Assembly: GCA_018820745.1 (NCBI GenBank)
Contig: JAHJNP010000055.1
Location: 1-9,068 of the forward strand
DNA from: Gammaproteobacteria bacterium
GTDB taxonomy: Bacteria > Pseudomonadota > Gammaproteobacteria > Burkholderiales > Thiobacillaceae
Length of the DNA stretch: 9,068 nucleotides
Reading direction: 5' to 3'
Part shown: in pieces, positions 1-5,312 of the stretch
How positions within the stretch are numbered: the first letter of the stretch is position 1
Layout of the letters: every line of letters starts with the position of its first letter
Program-made: the position numbers and the translations under genes
The notes under the pieces: model-generated
Databases searched by the model: none
What the model was told of the DNA's origin: nothing
Seen by the model: the letters and a program-made list of their open reading frames with translations, nothing else

Positions 1-868
1 ATTTTGCCCGCCTCGAAAAATCGACCAGTACTCTGTCGCCTTCAAGATGGCCGTGCGTATCGTTGATGTTCTTGAAGTGATCCAGGTCGATCAGCATGAT
101 CGAGAGGTTGTTGCCGCGGCGCCTGGCGCGGGCCATTTCCCGCTGCAGCGCTTCCATGGCGGCCCTTTTGTTGAGGCATTGCGTCAGATCGTCGTAGCGG
201 CTCGTAAATTCCAGATCCCGGCGCAGCTTCTCCGATGCGAGCAGGACGAAGCTGATGGTTCCAAGCGGAATCATGATGGTGGGGATCGCGAGATAGACCA
301 GCTGCGAGACCGAGGCGTCGAAAATGCCGGTAGGCTGATCGAGTCCGAGCATCAGGCTGGCCAGGCGGACGACGCGCGCCCCGATCAGGATCGTCAGCGA
401 AAAGACCAGGACATTGCGGCCCGCCGTTCCCGGCAATTGCTTCAGTGCAATCCTCAGCAGATCGAAAATCACTACCAGGGTGAACAGGTTCAGAGTCGCC
501 ACCCGCATCGCGACATCAGGCTGCACATAGGTGAACCAGGCGAACAGCGAAACATAAGCAAGAACAAACAGGCCTAGCCAGGCGCGGTGGATTCTGGCCG
601 GTGTCCCGGAAAACTTCCGGAGGCCGGCGTTCATCAGCATGAAGCCCGCCAGGATCATCAGCGTGGCGAGAACAACGCTGAACAGGTCTGGAACATGACC
701 CCTGGCGATAAGCAGGGGCAGACTGAGTCCCATGATGAGCGCCGCCAGGCTCCAGTCGGTCAACCCTCGTATGTTTTTCGGGTAAGTCCGCGAAATGACA
801 AACATCACCCCGGCCATGGCAAGCGCCACGAAACACGAAGTAATCAAAATGATCAGCGGGGCGTTCAT
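1..868 (-). CDS. Membrane-anchored GGDEF diguanylate cyclase, C-terminus cut by window edge
   Basis: Probable diguanylate cyclase, making cyclic di-GMP from two GTP at the inner membrane. The visible 289 residues begin at the ATG at 868. They contain about seven hydrophobic segments (roughly residues 4-24, 40-56, 62-82, 97-115, 122-141, 152-173 and 188-211), then the start of a GGDEF domain from about residue 225. The family marks seen are RYDDLTQCLNKRAA near 224-237 and MLIDLDHFKNINDTHGH near 258-273, with metal-binding Asp 261. The GGDEF signature itself lies beyond the left edge, so activity cannot be judged. The sensor is an unclassified multi-pass module rather than a recognisable PAS or CHASE domain. 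No strong Shine-Dalgarno precedes the start. It is divergent from the DoxX gene and shares a 258-bp intergenic region with it. Confidence 0.88.
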   Translation of the reverse strand, partial: MNAPLIILITSCFVALAMAGVMFVISRTYPKNIRGLTDWSLAALIMGLSLPLLIARGHVPDLFSVVLATLMILAGFMLMNAGLRKFSGTPARIHRAWLGLFVLAYVSLFAWFTYVQPDVAMRVATLNLFTLVVIFDLLRIALKQLPGTAGRNVLVFSLTILIGARVVRLASLMLGLDQPTGIFDASVSQLVYLAIPTIMIPLGTISFVLLASEKLRRDLEFTSRYDDLTQCLNKRAAMEALQREMARARRRGNNLSIMLIDLDHFKNINDTHGHLEGDRVLVDFSRRAK

Positions 869-1017
869 TGCTTGGTGTCTAACGGTTGGGGCAAGGCCGG
901 ATCCCTGGCTGGGCGTTCCTGAAATCGACCCGACGAACGGGTTCGCCGCGTCGCTCGGTGCTCGAAATAGAGAAGTTTAAAGGCAGAGTCCGCACTGAGG
1001 CAAAATTGCCCAATCAT

Positions 1018-1045
1018 TTGACGCAGGGATTTCAGCTTCTATCTT
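1018..1045 (+). promoter_or_regulatory. Candidate sigma-70 promoter of the DoxX gene
   Basis: A TTGACG box at 1018-1023 matches the -35 consensus at five of six bases. It is separated by 16 bp from TATCTT at 1040-1045 (four of six for -10). It would give a 5' leader of about 75 nt before the DoxX start at 1127. Spacing and position fit, but the -10 is weak. Confidence 0.4.
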
Positions 1046-1057
1046 TCCGTAACGGAA
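1045..1057. promoter_or_regulatory. 13-bp dyad (TTCCGT-A-ACGGAA), operator candidate
   Basis: Perfect inverted repeat with 6-bp arms around one central A. It overlaps the downstream edge of the candidate -10 of the DoxX gene, where a repressor would occlude RNA polymerase. No regulator gene lies next to it and I do not recognise the motif. Confidence 0.3.
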
Positions 1058-1063
1058 CGACTT

Positions 1064-1086
1064 GCCAGCCTGAAACCTCGGCTGGC
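1064..1086 (+). promoter_or_regulatory. 7-bp GC-rich hairpin in the DoxX leader
   Basis: GCCAGCC at 1064-1070 pairs perfectly with GGCTGGC at 1080-1086 across a 9-nt loop. It would form in the 5' leader of the DoxX mRNA, about 30 nt before the ribosome binding site. There is no following T tract, so it is not a terminator. A stabilising or attenuating role is only a guess. Confidence 0.3.
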
Positions 1087-1126
1087 GGTGGAATCGACAA
1101 CTTGATTCCCAACCAGGAGCGTAGCG

Positions 1127-1519
1127 ATGCACAACAACCTGAACGACATCGGCAAGCTGGTCTTGCGTCTGACCCTTGGCATCCTGATCCTGCTCCACGG
1201 CATTTTCAAGCTGAGGCACGGCATCGACCCGATCCAGGGCATGGTGACCGGCATGGGCATGCCCGCCTTCGTCGCTTATGGCGTCTATGCGGGTGAAGTG
1301 CTGGGGCCGCTCCTGCTCATCATCGGCTTCTACGCGCGCATCGGCGCCGCGCTGATCGCCGCCAACATGCTGTTCGCCTTTGCGCTCGCGCACATGGGCG
1401 AACTCACCAGCCTCACCCAAAACGGCGGCTGGGCGCTGGAACTGCAGGGCATGTTTTTGTTCACTGCGGTGGCGCTGGTGCTCATGGGGCCGGGGCGGAT
1501 CGGCATCAACCAGCGGTGA
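1127..1519 (+). CDS. DoxX family membrane protein
   Basis: Small integral membrane protein of the DoxX family, 130 aa, a usual length for the family. Four hydrophobic segments are visible (about residues 8-27, 47-66, 69-88 and 107-122). The family pattern is also visible: LRLTLGILILLHGIFKL at the N-terminus and a GEVLGPLLLIIGFYARIGA stretch in the middle. Members are often linked to respiratory or redox-stress functions, but the biochemical role of stand-alone DoxX proteins is generally unsettled. The start is supported by AGGAG at 1115-1119, seven bases before the ATG. It appears monocistronic and converges on rlmA, with only 21 bp between the stop codons. That gap holds a near-palindrome at 1521-1536 but no clear terminator. 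Confidence 0.88.
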   Translation: MHNNLNDIGKLVLRLTLGILILLHGIFKLRHGIDPIQGMVTGMGMPAFVAYGVYAGEVLGPLLLIIGFYARIGAALIAANMLFAFALAHMGELTSLTQNGGWALELQGMFLFTAVALVLMGPGRIGINQR

Positions 1520-1540
1520 CCCACAAGCGCTTGCGGACCA

Positions 1541-2389
1541 TTAGTTCAAATCCCGTTCAAAACACGTCAGGCGAACATCCACGCTGAGCGACAGCGCTGT
1601 CAACGCGGCGGCTGCCGCGCGGCCCTCGGCACTGGCGCGGAAGAGATGCGGCGTCATCGCCAGCAGATCGGCAATCTGCCCGGCGCTGGTCAGCTCGATC
1701 GAGAAGCGGACCGTTTCAGTCGGCAAGCGGCTGAAGCCTGCCGGGGTTTGCAGGTCGGCCGGGCGTTCCGGCTTCAGGCTGGGGTAGATGATCTCGCGCA
1801 GTTCGCGCAGATGGTCGGGCCCGGCATCGACCTGCACCAGAAGTTTGCCCGGCTTCAGCACCCGCGCAAACTCCGCATACACCGGGAAGCCGAACATGCA
1901 CAGCACCCGATCCAGCGTGCCCGACAGCACCGGCAGGTTGGCGTTGCTGCCCACCACCCAGCTGGGTCGCTTGTCCTGTTTCGCCGCCGACAACACCGCC
2001 CATTTGGAAATATCCAGCCCCAGCAGCGCCAGCGTTTGTTCATCCCCCACCGCCGCGGCCAGCTGGCGCATGTAGTAACCCTCGCCACACCCGGCATCGA
2101 GACAGCTGATGTTCGCGTCAGCGGGCAGATCGCCCAACACGGCCCGGCTCACCGCAGCGGCAATCGGCTGGTAAAAGCCGGCCGTCAGAAAGCGCCGCCG
2201 CGCCGCGACCATCTCCTTGCTGTCGCCCGGATCGCGCGAGCGCTTGTGCTGCACCGGCAACAGGTTCGTGTAGCCCTGGCTGGCGATGTCGAAACTGTGG
2301 CCGGACGCGCAGGCCCATGCGGAACCGGTGCAATGCAAGGGCGAGCCGTCCAGCGGGCAGGCCAGCGCCTGGAAAGGGGTGATGCTCAT
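1541..2389 (-). CDS. rlmA: 23S rRNA (guanine-N1)-methyltransferase RlmA
   Basis: Probable SAM-dependent methyltransferase that modifies a guanine in 23S rRNA (G745 in E. coli), 282 aa. The N-terminal zinc-binding region is at residues 11-31. It is followed by the highly characteristic stretch QGYTNLLPVQHKRSRDPGDS (about 38-57) and SAM motif I, LDAGCGEGYY (97-106). MTPHLFRA (245-252) matches the C-terminal MTPFAWRA of E. coli RlmA. The zinc site is Cys11, Asp14, Cys27 and His31; E. coli has Cys at the Asp14 position, so the second ligand is altered here. The frame stays open far upstream, but the ATG at 2389 is chosen. It is the only start that fits the family N-terminus, and it forms an ATGA overlap with the stop of the upstream cold-shock/DUF1294 gene, which indicates translational coupling. 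Confidence 0.92.
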   Translation of the reverse strand: MSITPFQALACPLDGSPLHCTGSAWACASGHSFDIASQGYTNLLPVQHKRSRDPGDSKEMVAARRRFLTAGFYQPIAAAVSRAVLGDLPADANISCLDAGCGEGYYMRQLAAAVGDEQTLALLGLDISKWAVLSAAKQDKRPSWVVGSNANLPVLSGTLDRVLCMFGFPVYAEFARVLKPGKLLVQVDAGPDHLRELREIIYPSLKPERPADLQTPAGFSRLPTETVRFSIELTSAGQIADLLAMTPHLFRASAEGRAAAAALTALSLSVDVRLTCFERDLN

Positions 2390-3021
2390 GCCGTGCCAAG
2401 CATGGAACGTAGCGCCTCGGCACCCGAAGTTGAGAAGAACCAAGCGAGGACGCAGCAATTGAGAATGACCGTGACCCAATACATGAATTGAAATGATGGC
2501 TTGCTGGATTTGTGGCGAAGCAGTCTTTGCGCAGCCAAGGCGCCCGGCCAGCCGCCTGCCAGGGCAAAAAGATGCAAGGTGCTTTCCTTGGTCCGCCACC
2601 GGTCGTCTCTTGCAGCCGACTTGTCGAGCGCGTACGCGAAAAATGCGACAAAGCTGGCCGCCAGATAGACCCACACAACAGCAATTGGCAACTTGCCGGC
2701 AAAGACCGACCCTGCAACGAAGACAAGAAAAGCCCCAGTCAAAAGCAGAGGCGCCTTGGCCAAAACGAGAGGCGCATTGGCCTGGCCTGCCCGGCTGCCC
2801 GGCGTTACCCGACTGCCGACGAACGCGGCGCTGTTGGCTTGTGGCCGACCCTTGGTGTCGTGCGTGAGTTCGTAGGTCACGAGCTCATTTCCGACGGGCC
2901 GCTGCTGCCGGTTCGAGAATGACTTGATGTGAATGAAGACGCGTTGGCCACCCCCGTTGGGCGTGATGAATCCGAAGCCCTTGTCGTCCTTCCAGTCAGT
3001 GATCTTTCCCTGATAGCGCAC
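2386..3021 (-). CDS. Cold-shock domain / DUF1294 membrane fusion protein
   Basis: A 211-aa fusion. Residues 1-70 are a cold-shock domain of the CspA fold with RNP1-like KGFGFI (14-19) and RNP2-like VFIHI (28-32), expected to bind single-stranded RNA or DNA. After a short linker come hydrophobic segments (about 90-108, 113-131 and 179-197) and a DUF1294 region around 115-170. The DUF1294 pattern shows as YALDKSAA, WRTKESTLHLFALAGGWPGA and AQ. The fusion is a known proteobacterial architecture of unknown function that would place a nucleic-acid binding domain on the membrane. The start is GTG at 3021 (the first residue is written as Met) and the Shine-Dalgarno is weak. The stop overlaps the rlmA start by four bases, so the two genes are probably co-translated. 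This suggests an RNA or ribosome-related role, by inference only. Confidence 0.88.
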   Translation of the reverse strand: MRYQGKITDWKDDKGFGFITPNGGGQRVFIHIKSFSNRQQRPVGNELVTYELTHDTKGRPQANSAAFVGSRVTPGSRAGQANAPLVLAKAPLLLTGAFLVFVAGSVFAGKLPIAVVWVYLAASFVAFFAYALDKSAARDDRWRTKESTLHLFALAGGWPGALAAQRLLRHKSSKPSFQFMYWVTVILNCCVLAWFFSTSGAEALRSMLGTA

Positions 3022-3122
3022 AGCTGTTTACCTAGGATTTTGGATAAAGGGTGTCTGAACCGACCCAATTGTATTTGTTGTCAGACGGCAAAAAAGCAGA
3101 TCCGGCTGTATTGCCAACGGAT

Positions 3123-3497
3123 TTACCCCTGCAAGGCGGCCTGCATCGCCTGCTCGCTCACCGGGTATTGCAACACGGCATGGATGGGAAACAGCTCCAG
3201 CAGCTTGCCGATATGGTCTTCTTCACGGGGGTGCATGAACACAATCATCTTCGCCTGTGGCGCAAAGCGTTGCAGGGTTCTGATCGTGACGTCCAGGTTC
3301 GAGACGTTTGCGCCGGCGTAATTGTTGCCCCAGCCGTAAATGAACTCCCCCACAAAAAAGTCCGGCGGCTGTTTCTGCAACGCCCGGTGAAGATTGCGGG
3401 CAGAGTCGAAACGCTGCGCCGCAATGTCCAGCTTCTGATACAGGGCACTGAAATCGGGGTGGAAGGGGGATTCGATCAGGGAGAAAAGGGTTTGCAT
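3123..3497 (-). CDS. Conserved-looking hypothetical protein, possible receiver-like fold
   Basis: A 124-aa protein that I cannot name. The sequence alternates hydrophobic strands and helices in a way that resembles a response-regulator receiver. The strand-like segments are TLFSLIES, PPDFFVGEF near 44-52, KMIVFMHP and a final HAVLQYPVSEQAMQAAL. The position where a receiver has its phospho-acceptor Asp reads G-E, so a classical phosphorylation site is not evident. A Gly/Asn-rich segment, YGWGNNYAGANVSNLD, sits near residues 54-69. There is no signal peptide or membrane segment. The ATG at 3497 is the first start after an in-frame stop four codons upstream. No clear Shine-Dalgarno is visible. 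It lies 101 bp upstream of the cold-shock/DUF1294 gene on the same strand. Confidence 0.68.
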   Translation of the reverse strand: MQTLFSLIESPFHPDFSALYQKLDIAAQRFDSARNLHRALQKQPPDFFVGEFIYGWGNNYAGANVSNLDVTIRTLQRFAPQAKMIVFMHPREEDHIGKLLELFPIHAVLQYPVSEQAMQAALQG

Positions 3498-3820
3498 GCA
3501 GCGGCTGTTTTACATCATCGGAGGGCACTTCTTACGCCTAAAACCCGACACGAGCAAATGTGTTATTGCAAGACTTGGCCCCGTTGCGTTCTTTCGTTGC
3601 GTTCTTGTCCTGAGAGCCTGCGGTGTGTGCTAAAGCGAGGGGGCAATGCATGGTGCGAAACCGTGATCTATCCCCTATTGTCCAGACCGCCAGCCCGAAC
3701 CTGCGCGTCATCCTCGCCGTTTGCGGCGTATAAGACTGACCGCGCCTTAAGTCGCAGTTAATCCGCGGCAACTATCCTGCAAGCCATCGACGCATCGCGC
3801 CGACTTTCAGGAGAAACAAA
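3498..3820. other. 323-bp intergenic region without a supported gene
   Basis: It separates the divergent 124-aa gene and the 48-aa ORF. It holds a 13-bp tandem duplication at 3582-3607 (two units, 12 of 13 identical). It also holds a small perfect hairpin, CGCCG-TTTG-CGGCG, at 3715-3728, followed by TATAAG at 3729-3734, which could be a -10 element for the small ORF but has no good -35. A stretch at 3666-3682 (TCTATCCCCTATTGTCC) resembles one at 5290-5306. Open frames crossing this region lack ribosome binding sites and protein-like composition. Confidence 0.5.
3582..3607. repeat. 13-bp tandem duplication, two units
   Basis: CGTTGCGTTCTTT at 3582-3594 is followed directly by CGTTGCGTTCTTG at 3595-3607, matching at 12 of 13 positions. 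It is non-coding and may be a slippage product or a paired binding site. Confidence 0.6.
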
Positions 3821-3967
3821 ATGGACTTCGTACAAAGACTCGCAGCCGTCACCCTCGGCACCCTGCTCATGGTCTTCTCGGTGGCCTTTGTCAGCATTCC
3901 CTACAGCCTCGGCGGCCATCCCGGCGAGGTATTGGCCTCGGCCGAAACGTCCCGCCACCTCAGCTGA
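3821..3967 (+). CDS. Small single-pass membrane protein, 48 aa
   Basis: Short open frame starting at ATG 3821, preceded by a good Shine-Dalgarno (AGGAG at 3809-3813, spacing 7) and ending at TGA 3965-3967. The product begins MDFVQRLAAVTLGTLLMVFS and continues through a hydrophobic stretch (about residues 7-27) into a short polar tail with GGHPGEVLASAETSRHLS. The Arg6 before the hydrophobic core suggests either an uncleaved membrane anchor or a signal peptide for a tiny exported peptide. No function can be assigned. Codon use is GC-rich like the host genes. The ribosome binding site and membrane pattern make it more than a chance ORF, but it has no neighbour that explains it. Confidence 0.55.
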   Translation: MDFVQRLAAVTLGTLLMVFSVAFVSIPYSLGGHPGEVLASAETSRHLS

Positions 3968-4019
3968 TGTCGTTGCGGGCGGATGGGGAATACGGTGCGC
4001 TTCACACCCGAAGGCCTGG

Positions 4020-4052
4020 AGACAAATGGGGTCTGAATGAACTCATTTGTCT
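4020..4052. repeat. 9-bp inverted repeat (AGACAAATG...CATTTGTCT)
   Basis: Perfect 9-bp arms at 4020-4028 and 4044-4052 with a 15-nt loop containing GGTCTGAATGAACT. It lies between the small ORF and the end of the 146-aa gene. A related but diverged stretch with GGTGTCTGAACC is at 3049-3060. It looks like a remnant of a dispersed intergenic element. There is no T tract, so it is not a canonical terminator. Confidence 0.5.
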
Positions 4053-4092
4053 TGCGCCGGTATTTTTATTCTTGCCAGTGAGATTGCAGAAG

Positions 4093-4148
4093 CCAGGTTC
4101 GAATAATTTCCATGTCAAAGATCAGTTCGAACCCGCCCCCTTTGATTG
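4093..4148. repeat. Structured 56-bp dispersed repeat, copy A
   Basis: It aligns without gaps to copy B (7035-7090) at 49 of 56 positions, including an identical 20-base core at 4099-4118. The arms GGTTCGAA (4096-4103) and TTCGAACC (4126-4133) form an 8-bp stem around a 22-nt loop. Read on the minus strand, the 3' end of the 146-aa gene runs into this copy, and the stop codon (TGA at 4124-4122) comes from its loop. The outer stem seen in copy B is not preserved here. Confidence 0.75.
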
Positions 4149-4562
4149 GGTAAATGATCCTGCCACGCCGGGCGTAAAGCAGCCTGCTTGCCTGGCCAGC
4201 GCGTTGCGCATGCCATCAGACCAGTCCGAAACGAACATCTCGATCGACTCGGCGAATTCGGGATCGGGTTGCGCCTTGTCGATCGTACAGTGAACGATCA
4301 GCGCCTCATTCGCCTCGTCTGCGGTGATCGTCCATGTCAGGGCATGCGGGCAGTCGAGCAGCGCATAACGGACACCGTTCCGAATCTCGTCGCGCCGCAG
4401 ACTGAACGCGCCCCAGAGGCAGTAGATATTGCCGGCGTTGTCGCTGTCCGGCGTGGTCGAACTGATGGACGCGCACAGACTTGGCAGGTTGTCGATGGTC
4501 AGCAGGTTCTTGAGCGCAGGGATGTCGAGGTGGGGGTGTTGGATTCCGCTAAAAAATTCCAT
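4122..4562 (-). CDS. Unrecognised protein, C-terminus encoded by repeat copy A
   Basis: A 146-aa soluble-looking protein of unknown function, starting MEFFSGIQHPHLDIPALKNL. There is no signal peptide and no membrane segment. The middle part (about residues 45-100) alternates strands, with ALTWTITADEANEALIVHCTIDK suggesting a beta-rich fold. The tail, GCFTPGVAGSFTQSKGAGSN, is of different, low-complexity character. Its last codons and stop fall inside dispersed repeat copy A, so the native C-terminus may have been altered by insertion of the repeat. The start at 4562 has a purine-rich AAAGAGAA about six bases upstream, a moderate ribosome binding site. It lies 102 bp downstream of the second cold-shock gene on the same strand. 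Confidence 0.7.
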   Translation of the reverse strand: MEFFSGIQHPHLDIPALKNLLTIDNLPSLCASISSTTPDSDNAGNIYCLWGAFSLRRDEIRNGVRYALLDCPHALTWTITADEANEALIVHCTIDKAQPDPEFAESIEMFVSDWSDGMRNALARQAGCFTPGVAGSFTQSKGAGSN

Positions 4563-4611
4563 GCGTATTCTCTTTAGAACGTGTGAGCTGAACGTCGAAG
4601 TCGGGGTCTGC

Positions 4612-4626
4612 TATTGCAGTGCAATA
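4612..4626. promoter_or_regulatory. 15-bp perfect palindrome TATTGCAGTGCAATA
   Basis: Odd-length perfect dyad centred on G4619, 49 bp upstream of the start of the 146-aa gene and 38 bp after the stop of the cold-shock/Excalibur gene. Position and symmetry suit an operator for the downstream gene. There is no T tract in either direction to support a terminator. The binding protein is unknown. Confidence 0.35.
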
Positions 4627-4664
4627 CGGTAATGCAAAACCTGAGTCCGCTGCGTTGCTTTTAG

Positions 4665-5201
4665 TTAATTGCACCACTGTCGTTCGCATGGCTCGCCATC
4701 GTGGTTTCCATCCATCTCGACGTTCGGGCAATTGCTCAGGAAAAACGCCGCCTCGGCGCAGGAGGTCATTTGCGAGCAATGGGTTCGGCCGTCGCAATGG
4801 AAAGGGCTGGGGGCTGTTGCCTCGCGGGAGGGTGCTTCGTAAGCTGTTTGTGGCGTTGGGCGGTGGGTGTACTCGTTATAACCGTAGGCACCCAGGGCGA
4901 CTACAAACGCAAGCGGAATGAGGCGCCCCAGCAGTCCGGGTTTGGGGGGGCGTCTAGCCGGTTCGCTGAGGCGATAAGGTTTTTCGGCCGGGCGGATGGG
5001 GCACGCAATGCTCTTTGCCTGCTGCTTCCCGTCCTTGCCGATTCCGATCTCGAAGGAAAGACGCTCGCCGAGACGGGGCCGCTGACCGTCCCTGGGAAAG
5101 GCGGAGATGTGGGCGAATACCTCTGGCCCCCCTTGAGTGGGCGTGATGAATCCAAAGCCGCGATCATCGTTCCATTTTGTAAGCGTGCCTTCTGTGCGCA
5201 T
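4665..5201 (-). CDS. Cold-shock domain protein with transmembrane helix and Excalibur-like domain
   Basis: A 178-aa fusion in three parts. Residues 1-67 are a cold-shock domain with RGFGFI (14-19) and VFAHI (28-32), paralogous to the other cold-shock fusion in this window (WNDDRGFGFITP against WKDDKGFGFITP). A proline- and arginine-rich linker leads to one transmembrane helix at about 92-108. The tail (about 134-178) is Cys-rich: six Cys plus a DGNHDGEPCE motif at 164-173. This matches the Excalibur calcium-binding pattern (DxDxDGxxCE). With the N-terminus cytoplasmic, the Cys-rich domain would be periplasmic. Function is unknown; a membrane-tethered nucleic-acid binder with an extracytoplasmic calcium site is inferred. 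The Shine-Dalgarno is weak, and a half copy of the dispersed repeat lies just upstream of the ATG. Confidence 0.85.
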   Translation of the reverse strand: MRTEGTLTKWNDDRGFGFITPTQGGPEVFAHISAFPRDGQRPRLGERLSFEIGIGKDGKQQAKSIACPIRPAEKPYRLSEPARRPPKPGLLGRLIPLAFVVALGAYGYNEYTHRPTPQTAYEAPSREATAPSPFHCDGRTHCSQMTSCAEAAFFLSNCPNVEMDGNHDGEPCERQWCN

Positions 5202-5312
5202 AAGTATTCGAGCCCGGTCCCTTGAATTTCCTGGCTAGCCTGTAGCCTGAAGCGGGGATATGGTGTCTTCCATTTATTAAAACCGTGGACTGTCCCTTAT
5301 TGTTGTCCCGTT
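5202..5312. other. Intergenic junction between the cold-shock gene and the SIR2 gene
   Basis: This 111-bp gap holds the half repeat (5206-5228), an 8-bp palindrome GGCTAGCC at 5232-5239 and a 9-bp palindrome GGACTGTCC at 5287-5295. The latter sits inside the phrase AACCGTGGACTGTCCCTTAT (5281-5300), which looks like intergenic element debris. No convincing terminator for the SIR2 gene is visible, and the GC-poor to GC-rich transition occurs about here. Confidence 0.4.
5206..5228. repeat. Half copy of the dispersed repeat, copy C
   Basis: ATTCGAGCCCGGTCCCTTG and the next four bases match the right half of copy B (7067-7089) at 19 of 23 positions. The left half is absent and replaced by the start of the cold-shock/Excalibur gene, whose ATG is at 5201. 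It may be a truncated remnant or partly chance similarity. Confidence 0.45.

Noticed and set aside
1521..1536. Near-palindrome CCACAAGCGCTTGCGG between the DoxX and rlmA stops as a bidirectional terminator
   Set aside because: The stem has a mismatch, the loop would be only GCGC, and there is no T tract on either side.
1646..2491. Long plus-strand open frame of 281 codons
   Set aside because: It lies wholly antisense to rlmA and the cold-shock/DUF1294 gene, is His/Arg/Gln-rich as GC-rich antisense frames are, and has no family pattern.
2390..2674. Upstream extension of rlmA to 2674
   Set aside because: It overlaps the coding sequence of the cold-shock/DUF1294 gene, does not resemble the RlmA N-terminus, and the ATGA overlap marks the start.
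3051..3761. Plus-strand open frame of 236 codons
   Set aside because: It is antisense to the 124-aa gene and crosses non-coding sequence, with no ribosome binding site or domain pattern.
3538..3771. 77-codon minus-strand frame upstream of the 124-aa gene
   Set aside because: It has no Shine-Dalgarno, an Arg/Thr-rich composition without hydrophobic core, and overlaps the leader region of the small ORF.
4096..4133. GGTTCGAAT, the consensus of a tRNA T-arm, in repeat copy A, suggesting a tRNA fragment or attachment site
   Set aside because: The bases beside it do not form a T-stem, there is no anticodon or acceptor arm nearby, and the pairing partner is the distant TTCGAACC of the repeat stem.
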